Source: Heliocidaris tuberculata
Lineage: Eukaryota; Echinodermata; Echinoidea; Camarodonta; Echinometridae
Reading direction: 5' to 3'
NCBI GenBank assembly: GCA_025618425.1
Contig: CM046835.1
Coordinates: forward strand, 12,037,238-12,101,237
Length of the DNA stretch: 64,000 nt
Under the pieces are notes generated by a model, which did no database searches, had not been told where the DNA came from, and saw nothing but the letters and a program-made list of their open reading frames with translations. A program made the position numbers and the translations under genes. Position 1 is the first letter of the stretch, and each line of letters starts with the position of its first letter. This document shows positions 33,201 to 47,219 of the stretch, piece by piece.

Positions 33201-34600
33201 TTTTGATAAATCACCGTATTATTCAACGTGATAACGAGCCACTAAGATTCACGATCTATCAACCCCATTTGATGCCCCCCTCACTCTCTGTCTCTTGCCC
33301 TTGCTTGCCTGTGTATCTGTGTGCACTGCATTTGTCCGCCCGTGTGATAGCCGTGATGCAAGCGGCTTAGGTTGAGATTGAACGGGGATGTGAGAGCTTG
33401 TTGGGCCAGCTGACATGGGGAGCGAGTGAAAGTGTCAACCGCACAGAGCACGGTTGTCCAATCCAATAAGCTGTGCTCATGATTCATACGGTACGTGCAA
33501 GTTGAAAGAAAAAAGAGAGAAGAAAGAGGGGTATAAAAGTGTCAAAAGAGATACGAAAATTGATCTTTTCTTTCTTCCAAAACAGACAAAGCATAGATAC
33601 ATGCAATTTCCTGAAAAAAAGTGTGCGTGTTTGTGTGTGCGTATGGGGGGGGGGGGGGGGGGAGGGAGCTTTGGAGAAAGAGAAGACAGAATGAGTCAAT
33701 CAGCAAAGTCGATGGGAAAGTAATATCAAAATTTAGAGAGATATATAATTGATACAGAAGCGAAAGAGAGAGAAAAAAGAAACATCTAATGAGTTTTTTA
33801 ATTATTTTTTAAGAAATACTTTATGTAATAACAATGTAGGATGTTCCGTTGGTGATTCCGCCACGCTGCACTTTTTTGAGGTTTTTCCCCCTTCTCATTA
33901 TCCGTTTTGCTATGCTTCTTTGTTTATCAACTCTTCAACTTTTCAGATCTAACCTGAGACCCGAGGCTTGCAATTTTCCTTTTTTTTTTTTTATTCATTT
34001 TTCCTATGATTCTCTTTTTTTTATTAATATCTCCCTTTGTTTCTCTCTTCCTAATTCCTAAATATTTTTTCTGCCTTTTTCATTTGCTGTATTTCCTAGT
34101 CTGCATCAATTATTTTGCAACAGCGCGTTTGATAACCAAACTTAGTCCCTTCCTTGTTTTGTTTAAGTTTTACTCATTTTTAAAAAGACAATTTACTTAC
34201 TTTTGTAGACTATTTACTCACCTGTTTCATTTTGAAAATATTCGCGCATTTTTTGGAATATGGCTCGTTTTGTAGATGGCTAATTATTTCTGTAGGTATG
34301 TTCTCTTTTTACAGACTTCCTCCTTCCATGATTTTTTGTTCACTATTCACTCACATCGGTCGGACCGATCATTTGAATTTAATTAATCGGTTTAATTGGT
34401 CACTGTGCGCCATGGGCTATGCCAATCATCGATTTGCCAGTAGGTACTTCTTATCTTTCTAATGCAGTGCCTGCAACTTCATCTCCTTTGTCTTCCTAGC
34501 CCCCTCTTTCTCTAAAACCCACTTTCCATGACTGTCGACCATGTTGGGATAATGTAATGGGCCATTACATGTACATGCAATAACCTTGATCCCGTGAGGG
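30250..34600. other. Gene-poor DNA: homopolymer runs, microsatellites, no exon recognised
   Basis: Holds a C-run at 30436-30450, a GA repeat then a G-run (30751-30783), a modest GC-richer patch (31110-31270) with no domain in its frames, a TTTC repeat (32208-32232), T-run/G-run junctions (32518-32550, 33644-33662) and pyrimidine-rich DNA from 33880 to 34100. Confidence 0.5.
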
Positions 34601-37600
34601 GCGAGTTTACGGGGGGCAGATGGCATGATGGGTGGATATGAAAATCAGGGGCACCGGACCGGGTAATGCATGTCTCACCTGTAAATGAAAGGATTGATAT
34701 GTTACGATGTTACGAAGTCATTTCTTAAATTCTAACTTCCTTGGCTTACGTGATATTTTTTTTTCCTAAATTCATAATTAATCTGAACAAGATTTCCTTA
34801 CTATCTAAGTTCTTAATATATAACAATGTACTTCTCCACACACCACCACTGACTTCGCTTTCTGTGTGTAATAGCTCACAATACACTAAGCCATTGGTCC
34901 TCAAAATGTGACCATTGTTTTGATTGACATGGGTTTTTTTTTTTCATTTTAGTTTTGGTTTGAACTAGATTGCGATGAACATTTTATCATGTTCACCAAA
35001 ATTGCGTTTAATCTGGACATTCGAGGACCAAATTCTTTGAAGGAAAAATGCGTTGTATCTATTAACTTGAAATTAAGTAACCATAGTTTAAGGGGGTTTC
35101 TCTCAGCGACTGTGCAGTGATTTTTATATATATATACATATTTTTTGCTTTGTTTAAAAAAAAAAGATTTCAGGGGAAAAGTGAGGTTACAAAGAATATA
35201 ATATATGAAGGCTGGAAGACGAGGAAGGGGAAAGAAAAGGGGTCTGAGACAATGATGAAAGAAAGGAAGGAAGGGGAAGATATATCTTCAGTACTCTTAG
35301 GCAGCAATTTTCCAGAAGAAGAAGAAGATAATAAGACGATGATAAACAAAGATAACGAAAAGCTAAAAGAAGGTTTTTTTAAAAGAGGTATAAGGTGAAG
35401 AATATGGATTGCGAACATCGCGAGCTGAATATATGCTTTATGCAAGAAAATAAGAACCATTATAAGTCTCTTACGCATATCAAAGTTTGAAAGAAAACAA
35501 TATAAGCCAATTGGCCGATTTAAGCACGTAGCAAATCAACTATGAAATTTAATCACAGAGCATTCTTTGTACCAAGCTAATCACTTCAATATCAATAAAC
35601 TAAACAACATATTTTGACCAAATGACATAAAAAGTAGGCCTACCCAATGAGTTTGGCAAGGGTTCTTGTACTGATAAAAACATCAACAATATCTGCCTAA
35701 AATAGTAGAACGAAATACCTGAAATTAACAGGCACCAAAGAGTAAGCAAGCTTGTAATAGTCTCCGACAAGGTGTGTGATATTAAGCATCAGCTCGCTCG
35801 AGTAAAACGTTTAATGAGAGAAGATGAGAGGGACACTTGAGGAGGGTGAGACGATGTTTATTAAAGATGAGACGAAATTAAGGTTAAGGAGGATCTAAAC
35901 AGGATGGGCTGAAAGAGAAGGCACTGGCTTGAATCGTGTAGTGCACGCCTTGATAATGAACCCATAAAAGGATATATCGCGTCCATGATTCATTAGACGT
36001 AGATATGAATATGTGGGATTATTGGTCTCGGTGTCTTAATTAAGACGGCACGTCTTAGCTTATTAACTGCGGACGTTACTGTAAAATTAATGAAAGATAA
36101 CATTGGAAGCTCTCTGGCCTTGACATGAAATATCCATCCGTTTCGCTATGGTCATTATGTTTGGTGCTCACAGAAAAAGATGAAACATCCATAAGCATTG
36201 GAGATAACGGTCAGGAAATGTACATAATGGAAAGAATGAGGATGATCAGGAAGAGTGTGATTTTCTTATAAGAAAACCCTCCTTAACTTACTTAAGTTTT
36301 AAAGGTCTAACGATTAAAAGGGGACCAATCTCTAAAAAGAAGTATATCGTTAGAAGACATGAAATCATCCTGAAATACTATATGAAGCATTCTAATGGTT
36401 AACGATTAAGAGAATTCGGTTGCAATGATTATTTTTAAGGTAATTCTTCCACTCTTAATTCGAACAAAAAAAATAATTTTTTTTTTAATGTTATAAACGA
36501 ATTTTATTTTTACGGATTTGAAGTAGCTCATTCATTAAGGTCATTGAAATCTTTTTGAAAATATTTTATTTATCTTCATTTCGAATAAGGATTTGTTTTT
36601 TGTTTCGATCATTCGCATCGAGAATAAGAATGACGGGAACAAGATCAACAAACATAATCTTATAAAGAGAGAGATGAAAAGAGAGGGAGGAGGAGGAGAA
36701 AGGGAGAAAAGGAAGTAGATAGGGGAAAAAAGAGAACAAGAGAGGGATAAAGAGAGTAAAAGAAAACGTAAGGCAATCAGAAGATCATCCAAGGAGGAGG
36801 GAGAAAACGAGGGTGACGAAATGAATCTCAGAGCGGACAATTATTCAGCTTTGAAAAAAAAATCGTCAGGCAGTTGAGGGGTCGTACTCTATTTTTGATC
36901 AAGAAAGAAGAGAGGGATACGCCTTACGCGGTTAACATATAGCCCACAGGAGGAATAGGCAAGGCACTGGCATCATGAATATATTAATATTGCATTAGGC
37001 GGCGTACACCGCGCGGAACCGGAGTGACGATTCGCTGACTTTTTCACGTTCCCAAAGGTGTAAGGGTGACGAGCGCTCTCCTATAACCGCTTTCTTTCTT
37101 TCTATCTTTCTTTCTTGCTTTCTTTCTTTCTGTCTTTCTTTCTTGCGTTCTTTTTGTTCATCTATTTCATTTCTCTTTTTCGGACTGTCTTCTTTTTCTT
37201 ATACTTCTTCATTCTTATCCTTTTCTTTATATTAATCCTGACATTCTATTCGTTTCAATAATATTTTGTTATTATTAAGATGGGTGACGGGTACTCTCTT
37301 AAGACTGCATGTACTTTTTTCTTCTCTCTTTCCGACTATTTATTTTATGTCTACCTTTATCTTTTATTTATTTCTTCATTCCGTTGTATCTATCTTTTAA
37401 TCTATATAATCATCTTCCCTTCTGTTCATATCTCCACAAACATTTCTTTTTTCCCTGTTCTTTTGTTCGTTCTACCCTTACTCCCCTTTACCCCTTTAAA
37501 GGTTTTGTTCCATCTCTCTTGTACAGTCTCTCTCCTTTTTCTTTTTCTTTCATCTCCCCTTTATGAAGTTGCCGGTGTCCTAGAAAAAAAAACTATTTTT

Positions 37601-38900
37601 AAAGAAGAAAATCAAAAATATTTTTTCAATGATAAGGATTTGATAAAATTGCTAAATACTGTTTGTTACAGGAGAAAATGCGTATGCATTCTATACCGAA
37701 CATGAACTCTCACCTTCGGAGTCATAGATGACAGAATGTCTGTTTTCAAATATTTGTGAAAGTTTATTAGCTGATGATTGCAAAACACGATATTCATAAG
37801 GCATCATAGAGCCCTCTCCATGTTTGTTATACCATATAATTTGACAACCGGTATCGCTGGAAAGCTTGTGATTTCTTGCAAGAAAGCTGTAATTTATTCA
37901 TTAAAGATCATGGTTTAGATGTCTTTCATCATCTCGGTTCAATCGTGTTTCAAATTTTTGCTGTTTCTTTTTACCATATTTTTCATGTGGAAAAGTGGTC
38001 AAGCTCCTCGAGCATTATCTGTTGGCACTTTGATTTTGGACCTTTAAAATCTACACAGTCGGGTAACATATTTCATCGTTTCATAAATACGGAAAAATAT
38101 CAAAATAATTATTGTATGGCTTCAATAACGATTCCCAAAATCCGAGCTAAGAGACAACTACTCCAGTAGCTAATATGACTCGGAGAAAACCTACAAAAAC
38201 CGCACAATTCAAATGAAATCTATTTGCATTTTGGAACCAGTATCACATTACGTGCAAAATTAATTGTTTTTAAATCGAATAATCGTTAATTAAAGCCAAT
38301 ATTTGTCTCTTGGCCATTAATTTTGGGGATAGGGTGATGGTCAAGAACGGGCCACAGTGGTCAGAACTATAGAACGGTAGGTCAGTGGTCATCTTGTGGT
38401 TTTAATCAAAATCTAATTAAACTCTATTCAACATGTAACGGAGCCAAGTTTGAAGAGGAATGATAGAACGTACTCACGCCTCGCGCGCCGCATTGACTGC
38501 CTGCAATTTTGTTAATAGTTGGCCAAAGGGGATGGATAGCGAAAGAAACTGTTAGCCTGTCTATATAAGAGCTACTTAGGAGAATTTGATTGTATAGAAG
38601 GGAAAAGAGATATTATACATGTGGTAAAAATTGAGGAAACGAGTAATTTTAATTAAAAAAAGATTGACGACCATGACGACCAGAGAGTTATGATGTGGAT
38701 TGCCTTGCATGATGCCAATTTGTTGTTTGTTTCTTTCTTTGTCTGTTTGTTTCGGTGAAATATTCGATTGATTGATTGGTCGATCGGGTCTTTTAAATAG
38801 GTACTTGATAAAGATAAACGATGATCACACCTTTATGGTTATATAAAAAAATACAGTTCATACCAGAATCAATTTGGATTATGCTCATAGGGCTATTTGA
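34601..38900. other. Gene-poor DNA, mostly low repeat content, no exon recognised
   Basis: Contains a TA repeat near 35128-35138, purine-rich tracts at 35215-35330 and 36665-36780, and a TTTC microsatellite at 37085-37145. Bases 35400-36500 look single-copy and could hold regulatory DNA, but nothing specific supports that. Confidence 0.4.
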
Positions 38901-38915
38901 TTTTGCCAGTCATCA

Positions 38916-39393
38916 AGGGTGTCGATCCGTGTTCATGATTGGGGGGATGACCGGCGAGGAAGCGAAGCGACCGAGCGGGGGAGGGTGTGGGAGGGGGATA
39001 CCCCCTCCCCCACCAGGGACTTTTAAAAAATCTGTCTATAAAACTTGCATTTTAGAGCATCCCAAAATGGTTTTTAATGAAAAGAAGGAATGCACGGATC
39101 TACGCCAATGAACGGAACCCCCTTAATTGAGAATAACAATGCGAGTGAACGAATTTTCTTCGATATTTTCGCATTGAAATTATGGAATTTCTTTTTTCCT
39201 TACATCTAATCATTAAATGTGATGGTATTTCAAGATCAGACATAATGAGTTTGGATAATTATTAGTTTTAAGTTAATGTTTCATAATTCTTATTTGTTTC
39301 ATCCAAAAATATTGGGGGATGATAATACAGGCCATCCCATACCTCAAATTGTGGAGGGATATATATACCCCCAACCCCCGGGATCGACACCCA
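38916..39393. mobile_element. MITE with GGGTGTCGATCC ends and a 12-bp target duplication
   Basis: The ends AGGGTGTCGATCC (38916-38928) and GGATCGACACCCA (39381-39393) are inverted with 12 of 13 matches. They are flanked directly by TGCCAGTCATCA at 38904-38915 and 39394-39405. Inside are a GC-rich block rich in GCGAAGCGACCGAGCG words, a GGGAGGGGG / CCCCCTCCC hairpin near 38990-39010, and an AT-rich core. The 96-aa open frame at 38821-39111 crosses the boundary and is not a gene. Confidence 0.85.
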
Positions 39394-39689
39394 TGCCAGT
39401 CATCATATTTATTTCATAATTTTCTGAATATCTGTATATAATGCGAATAAAGCCAATGTATCAGATTATTTAATGAATTCCATGATATTGAAAATAATAT
39501 TAATTCGCACATGCAAAGTTCACAAATACGTGTACAATGAAATTGAAAATGCTATATTTAAACATTATTTTAGATATATGAAACAAAAAAGGTGGAAATC
39601 ATGATGGATTTAAAGAGGAAAAGAGAAAAGATTGATTTTATCTTTAAGAGACAGCTGAGCATCAAGCATCGTGAACTGATGTGACCCAA

Positions 39690-39960
39690 AGCCTCCTTCG
39701 GTCTCGCCCAATCCCAACTACAGGGCACTGTGGTGGTGCATCGGACCCGCCGGCTAGCGCAACCCCCATGGAACCGCCTCGCTAGCTATCGGTTTGCCTG
39801 CGTACCAAACCCGCTCGACTCCCGCACCGCATCCAGCATGCGATTGGACACGCATTGGTAACTCCGTGGCGTCCCGCGAGGGGCGGGGTGTGAAAACTAA
39901 GGGCCGCGCTGGGTCCCTCGCGGAGTTAACATGTCTCCACAAAATAGTCCCGCGAGAAAA
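39690..39960. other. CpG-rich patch, possible promoter
   Basis: A local GC/CpG peak in AT-rich DNA, with a GC-box-like GGGGCGGGG at 39880-39888 and a short inverted repeat GCTAGCG..CGCTAGC (39753-39787). No exon is recognisable on either side, so promoter function is a guess; it may be another repeat. Confidence 0.25.
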
Positions 39961-40954
39961 TGCTGTGATTTTGGATTATTCAGGACAATTATTCTCCGTT
40001 TCCCCGCGTCTCGTTATTTATGAATAAACTCTTCGAATTCTCACACCTCAAAGCCTACGTCAGGCACTAGCACGTCTGTTCTTGGTTAAATCTCAATAAA
40101 TAAAAGCGCTTCCGACAAACATCAAAAGAGTTAGATGATTAGATTTTACAACCATTTTATTCACACAGATGCATAAAAATTAAACGAATACTCATTCCAT
40201 TTTCAAGCCCATTTTGTAGCTAACTTTACAATTATTAATGAAAAAAAATGACAAGCCTGTTAATGTCCCTATTTACCTACTGCAAAATGGCCTTTATACT
40301 CTATATCAGCGAGAGAATTATGCTTCATAGATGGGTAGAATTGTCATCCCTGATGGTTACCCATTGACGTAAATTATCTTTTTTCTTTGTCTGCTGGTTT
40401 AAAAGGAAGGATTCTTTAAAGTTCGGTATATCAATAACGTAAGCTCAATTTGTCATAAGTTTAATGGCCCAAATGTCCACAATCCCCTTTAATCATGTTT
40501 ACAATAAAAGTTCATTTCCATATCGCTCCTATATACGTCTGATCCTTTTCAAGCAGTCTTAATATGTCATCACCATTCAAAAACAATAAAATAAATAAAT
40601 GCTTGAACAACACTGATAATAAGGTAGTTGATTCCAGTGGGGTAGCCAGAAGTTGATTAACAGGGGGCTCTCTCTCCAGACGGAGGGATGTAGAAGATTG
40701 AAGGTGCTTGTGTCAATATTTTTGTCTTGAGCCTTCAAGCGGGGGAGGGGGCGGTGAACACTGTCTTCACCCTATGCTCGACATTCACACGATTCCCCTT
40801 TTAAATAATGCATTAGAGTACTTATATTATTTCAAATTGTTTATTATCATTATCATTTTAAAATTTTGTCTTGGTGTCGGTCAATCCCAAATGGTCCGAC
40901 ACCCCTTATATTCAAAATTATCAAGTGACAGAATGTACCATGTGAATGTATATG
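39961..40954. other. AT-rich non-coding DNA, no feature recognised
   Basis: A G-rich patch at 40740-40755 is the only notable tract. No exon-like frame was seen. Confidence 0.45.
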
Positions 40955-41375
40955 TACACTGTAAACAATAACTGTAAAACTACAGGGTTTTTTGGCCCTT
41001 GAAATTACAAGTTATTGCCGTTATTTCAATTTCATATTTCCTGTAAAACAACAGCAAGATTGTTGGTTTACCGGAAATCAGCATATATTTACAATCGCCC
41101 GACATAAAACACTGTTAAAAAAAAAAATTCTCATATTTTAACAAGTTACACTGCTAAATTACAAATCGTTTCAATGGTTCCGTTTTAATTTACATAGATT
41201 TTCCTGTTAGAAATTAAAGTTTCTACTATTTAACCCCCCCCCCCCCAAAAAAAAAAAAAAAAAAAAAAAATGGGAACCTGTTATTTTACATGTACTGTGG
41301 AAAACGGGCATTCCCGGCATCCTGACTGCCAGGAAATTTCCCATGAAAAAAAACGGCAATTTTTTTTACAGTGTA
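40955..41375. mobile_element. MITE with TACACTGTAAA ends
   Basis: TACACTGTAAA at 40955-40965 is inverted as TTTACAGTGTA at 41365-41375. CACTGTAAA-type ends recall hAT-derived MITEs, but an 8-bp target duplication was not found. The body includes repeated ACTGTAAA/ACACTGTT words and a C-run followed by a 20-base A-run (41235-41270). Confidence 0.6.
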
Positions 41376-41389
41376 GAGGCTTAGATAAA

Positions 41390-41456
41390 CGTCTAAAGCC
41401 ATGGTCTCACTGGCCTTACGACCGGCTGCCGACTTCTGACAACCCCCCCCCCCCCC

Positions 41457-41490
<34 letters not shown>

Positions 41491-42300
41491 CAGCGATCAT
41501 CGACAACCAATCTGAAAGAAAAAAAAAAAGCGGTCTGCGATCAGTTACCTATCGGTTGTAGGATAGTGGCCGCTCGGTTGTAGGCCAGTCGTCAATGCCG
41601 ATCATCAAAGACTGATTGGCCACCGCTTGTAGGAACGATCGTAAATTGATTGGCGATTAATAACAACCGTTCATAGACTGATGGCCGATGTTCATACAGC
41701 AGTCGGCGATATACGGGAAGGCTATGAATCACTGGTGCAAAAATGTCTAAATTATACAATTATGCCAGATTATGCCAGGTCACCAATTGTTGTAATACAT
41801 GAATAAGATGAATAATACATGTATGTTTGCAAATTAAGAATCTATACGAGGTTGTCTGGATAACTTGCTCAAATTTAACAAGCTTATGAAGGGGAAACTG
41901 CCAATATGGCTCTCCCATATCTACCATCGGCTTGAAAGTTTGTGTTCCATATATATATATATATATATATATTAAATCATCTCTTTTATAAGCAAAACTA
42001 TTTTCAATAGGCAATACAACCAAACATTTCCTTGAGTTGATTTCATGAAAGTCTTTGGGATGGTTTTGATTACTGTTGGTTGTCGGTGCTCGGTAATGGT
42101 TTGGGAATCAATCGACGACTGGCCGTTTATTATACGACGATCATTCGACGACCTTATCTTCAACCGGCGATGGTCGACGAGCACTAAAGATCAGTCAGCG
42201 ATCAGTCTGAGACCTGTCGCCACCTTAAGAAAACCAAGAAAACCTCCCCACAACCAGTTTGGTCGACAAAAGGTTTTCGATGCAGCAGCGTAAACCTTCA
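41390..42300. repeat. Degenerate repeat region with GTCGTAGG/GATCAT words and a nested insertion
   Basis: The phrases GGTTGTAGG, GGCCGAT, CGATCAT and CGACGA recur on both strands in 41490-41725 and 42050-42200, suggesting one degenerate repeat split by AT-rich DNA at about 41725-42045, which carries an (AT)n run at 41951-41971. It starts GCCATGGTCTCACTGGCC. Not resolved further. Confidence 0.4.
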
Positions 42301-42405
42301 GACGATTTTTTAAACCCCAAAATTGGGCTATGTACTTCTTGATTTAGCAAAATTGCCGAATTTCGTTTTGCATAATCACTAGGGCACTCATGCGCAGTGG
42401 CGGCT

Positions 42406-42490
42406 TTAGGGGGGCACTTGCCAGAAAAATTTTCTGAGATTTGAGCCCCCCCCCCCCTCTCCTTTTACAAAATCCTGGATCCGCTCCTGC
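42406..42490. mobile_element. Short MITE related to the GGATCCGCCCCT family
   Basis: About 85 bp from AGTGGCGGCTTTAGG to CCTGGATCCGCTCCTG with a central C-run. The right end matches the elements ending at 2488 and 2919. Confidence 0.45.
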
Positions 42491-45400
42491 TAATGCATAC
42501 AGGCTTTCTCATTTTTTCTTTCAAAACAAATTCTTAAATCTATACCCTTAGTCATCCTCTGGGGCTGCTGTATAATTTCAAAGTTTTATTATCATTAGAA
42601 ACTCGATCTTTGGACAAAAAAATTCAACAACATATTTATTTAAAGGAGAGAAAACATATCTAGCGATTTCCTGTAAGAATGTTGTACTTTCTTTGGTGAA
42701 ACCGCATTCGCTAGAGCCCATTGCTAGCGCGGAGACTTCAAAGGAAAACACACGACTATCAAATTGGGGGAGTTAAGATGTAATTATATCCCCTCTCACC
42801 CATCCAAGCTAGCTTTCTTTGAATTAAACACTTCTAAACAAGAACACCAAACACCCCTCGTAAAGCTGGGGTAAACACTATCATTAAAAGAAGTTCTAGA
42901 ATGGACAAACCTCGGTATTATCCCCCTAAAGTCACTATTTATTTCAAATCCCACGACACCTTTAGCAGCAAAGGGAATTTCGATCAAAGATGGAAAATGG
43001 CGCGTTAATGAGTTTGATGAAACGATAATAGACTATCAATCAGGATAAGGTTGTATATTTGGATATCATTTGGGAATTCGATACTTAAATATGCCAATTT
43101 AAGTCGGATTTCTTCGGTTTTGGGAGTTGTAACAGCAAATTGGGCTCCTTTTCGTATCAGTTAAGTACCGCCAATTGGCATTTGAATGGAACAAGGTCGA
43201 ATGGTTCATTCGTACTCCATTATAGTCCCACACGTGTAATCTCAAGCTGGACAATGGAGTGAATGGGGCTATATATTACGTGCAGACAATATTGAATACA
43301 TGAAAACTGTTTAACAGGTAAACAACCTCTCCCTTTTTGTGTATCGTCGTGGGTGTCTCGCCGAAAAAAAGGAGAAAAGAAGATGAAATATCAGGTACGA
43401 GCCCACCTTCTTTTTGTAACTGATAATAAGCTTGTAAAGGGATGGAAAGGCTTCTCTTTATTAAAAATATAATTTAGATAAATGGTTCATACTCCGTTTT
43501 TCGTTGGACCGGTTTAACTACTTGCTTTAAATCAGCTAGGGTAAATATATATTGTACTATTAAAGATGTCTTTTTGATATTGATTTGTTTCTTGATTGAT
43601 TTGATTAGCCTAAATATTCCAACCAATTATAATCGAATCGCTATCAATCCAAACAGTCGTTTTACCTAAATAGTGGTATAAAAACTAAAAACAGAATCTG
43701 GTCTTTGACCTCATGGATCCGCTTTTACCAATTATATTAGTTTCATTTTTAGAAGTTACAATGATATAAAGGTAATAAATTGAATTTTCATCACTATGAT
43801 AAGAAAGAGATGTGAAAAGAGATAAAGAGAAGAAGATACTAAGAGGCGGAGAGGGGAGGAGGGGCACTGAATCAGTATTACAGAGAGAGCAACCCCAAGT
43901 CAGAGAAGCAAGAGTTAAGATTCAACTTGGCCACCCCCCCCCCCCATTAAATGGCGGAAAAGAGGAGAGAAAGAGAAAGAGAATGGAAAATAAGAGAATA
44001 AGAGATATAAAGAAAGGGGGGATAGGTTAAAGGGAACCTAAAAAGAAGATAGGACTATTCCCACTCCCCTCCCCTTATAGGCGACTCTTGTGAATTCACG
44101 TCATCCCCTGGTAAGACTGGTGCCCCTCCCTTGATTGCCCCCCCCCCCCTGGACCAACGCCACACACTGTTTAAAAGAATTGTGAAATTGATATATAAAA
44201 TTCCCGGTTCCCGGTCGGCAATAATGCTCACATCCCTATATCCATCTCATTTCGTAAACAAGTTTTGGACCGAGGGGAGGGGGGGGGGGGGGGGGGGGGA
44301 GGATGGGAAGGGATCCGAATATATATGAGGGAGCATAGACCTACTGCAAGAATGAAGTTTGGAATATTTCTGAGCCTTAAAACGAGTTTTGGGGTGTACG
44401 CGGGCGCCATCCTGAGCTGAATGCGCCGCAGAAAGAAATAAATAAACAAACAAAAACAAACAAATAAAAAAGAAAACAAAAGAGAGATGAAGTAGAGATA
44501 AAATCTCCATTAAAATATTTAATGGTCAATACTGAATATTTTTGGAATATGTGATAAGGATCAGGTCGCGTGAGAACAGAGTTTGTTTAGGTTAAAGCTG
44601 CTCCCTACTTTCGAAATTTATATAGATTAAAAAAAAAAACATAACAGATTTAATGGGGGGGGTATTATTTTATAAGTAAATAAATCTTTTTCTTTTTTTG
44701 GAGGGGGGGGGGTGAAAAAATATTAGCTTGACATGTGAAAAATAAATGATTAAGAACCTTTTTGGCTTCCGATGTTCATATCGAAATCACTTTCACACAG
44801 GGATTTGAAAATATTCTTCACTTGAAAGTTTGAGTCTAATATGAGTAGTTCCATTATTACATGTCCATGTTTTTGTGAGATTTCAAAACAAGGATCTTTG
44901 CGTTAAAATCGGGTTCGTTTTAAAAGAAAACTGAAAATAGATGAGGTTATAAATACAATTATGAATGCACTGTACTAGTCAAACATAATAGTTGTTTATT
45001 TGAGGAGGAAAGAGCTGGTGTTGGTACCTTGCTTTAATACCTTACTTTAACATGATTTTGTAATGGAAAGTCCAATTTATGAATACGACAGTCCATGATC
45101 TGAATGTCATTTTATTTCCATTATTACGCAACATTTTTATTCCAGTGCAATGGGCACCTAATAATAGTTTTAACAGAAAAAAATTCATGTCGTAACTCTT
45201 TCTATAAATGTCTCTACTTTAATGATAGCATGTTGCTGTTCATCTTTGTTATATCTCATCTCCATGATGCAATGACACGAATGCACACATACATAGTTAC
45301 AATATCTGTATAGTCCTGAGTAAGATGTTTAGTTAAATAATGATTTATCAAATTAAATTGAAAGGTGATAATCTGCTATGGTAAAGTAAATATTTCAAGA

Positions 45401-47219
45401 ATATTCCTTGTTTTAAGTACTTTCTTGTTTTCTCCTTAAATTTGCATAATAATTTGCTCGCAGCTTATTACCATGACCTTCTGTTTGAAGAAAGACAGGT
45501 GAAATTATGATTAGTTCTACCTTAATCCCCTCATAAAAATTCATATGCATAAAAACTAAACATCATTAATAAATTGTTCCGAAATCATCACCACTTTATT
45601 ACAATGCGAGTTCTGCAGACCTCATTTTAATACTAGAAATAGGCCTGAGTCAGCTGCACACTATTAAAAAGAGAATATCAAAAGGACTACCGTAGACGCC
45701 AGAGCGGTCCAGACTAGGTCTTTAAAAACATTTGTCTACCAATCAAAGAGGTTTGGTGAAATGATAAACGATGAATAAGGCAATTCCTGACGTGCAATTG
45801 ACGCCATGGTGACCCTTTAAAATACGCACAAAAGTTGCACCCGACAGCTCGCTTTTTATAAATTTTGTTGAGACGTGCGGGGGGGGGGGGGGCTACACTC
45901 TTACAAAGACTGCCTCCCAGAGGCTGTAAGCATCGTCCTAAGAAAAGAAAGCGGCTGAAAGGGCTACTATTTAAGTGCGCTTGAATAAAAGTTAAGAAAA
46001 AATACGCCTATGGGTGGGACCTCTTTACAATGCCCATTTCCCGGGTCAGTAGAAAAGAAAATAAACAAATAAAATACAACAGCTCGTGTCCGATTAAGCG
46101 CAACAAGCCGATTTGGTGAAAAGTTTTGAAAGGGGACCCCACCACTGACGTCTGCAAACACAAGAAACCATAGTACGCCTAGCACCCAGCCAGATTCTCA
46201 AATATCAAGGTAAACTTGAGGGGGAAATGGTGTTGGTTTATCGGGAAAGTGTTTGAAATATCAGGAGCTCCTTTTCTCCCCACGTTGATCCATTTCGGTC
46301 CCAGTTAGATCATCTGCTGTACTATATAGGGCATTCGAATAATTCCGACTTATAGAGATCTAGGTGTATACATCATACATTTTTTAACAGTTCTACGATG
46401 TCTGTACAAATACAAATTCTGTGGATATCTACTATTGCTCTTCTAGACCTTTTTTTCTTTAATCTTCTAAGCTCCAAATTGGAAAATGTACCGTTTTTAT
46501 TTTACATTAAATGATACTGATAAAATGATTTGTGTTAATGTTTTTGTTAATTTTCTCCCCCGAGAAAATTCAAATAATACTTCAGCATACTCCGATAATT
46601 TTCACGTCATCGTACATGATAACTTTTATGACAAAATTGTTGTTCTGCTGTCTTCCTCTATTTCTCTCTCCTTGTTTTTCTTTTCTTTTGGCTTTCCTCT
46701 CTACGTTTTTTCTATATAAGTTTAATTGAGAAAATAATGATTACACAGAAAAGGGGAGACACTCAGAGCTTTATGCTTATCATATAGTTCACGGTGGTCG
46801 TTTTGAGGGCTGTAATTAGGGATGATGATGGTAATGCTTCCTCTTTTGATTCAGAACTTTAGAAGGAAAAGCACTGCAGACTTATTGTGAACGGCATGCA
46901 TGTAGAGGGGGGAAAAAACTTTTATTTTTATTTGCTCTTTTTTCAATACCTGAATGGAATGGCGATGACTAATCGCTAGTTTGCAAGAGCATCAAAGAAA
47001 AGGAGAACACAGCTTGGTGATCAATACATCAAAAGTTGACTTGAAAAACATGTTTGTAAATCCCTGCCAACATATTCATCATGTTTTGTTCCCTCCGCCT
47101 GCATTTTTCTGTTTTCTTTCTTTTCTTTCATGAAAGAAAATTTGGAGTTCAAGATCGCTATTTGGCCAAGTGCACTAACCGCCCGGGTACAGCACTTCGA
47201 CCTCTCATGGTGTCTGTTT
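42491..47219. other. Gene-poor DNA, no exon recognised
   Basis: Holds purine tracts (43800-44010), a C-run at 43935-43946, a long G-run (about 44276-44299), G-runs at 44656-44663, 44702-44712 and 45880-45893, and otherwise AT-rich DNA. Bases 42690-43300 look single-copy. No repeats with defined ends were found. Confidence 0.45.

Noticed and set aside
39754..40027. Coding exon in the CpG-rich patch
   Set aside because: Frames exist on both strands with no domain and no consistent splice sites.
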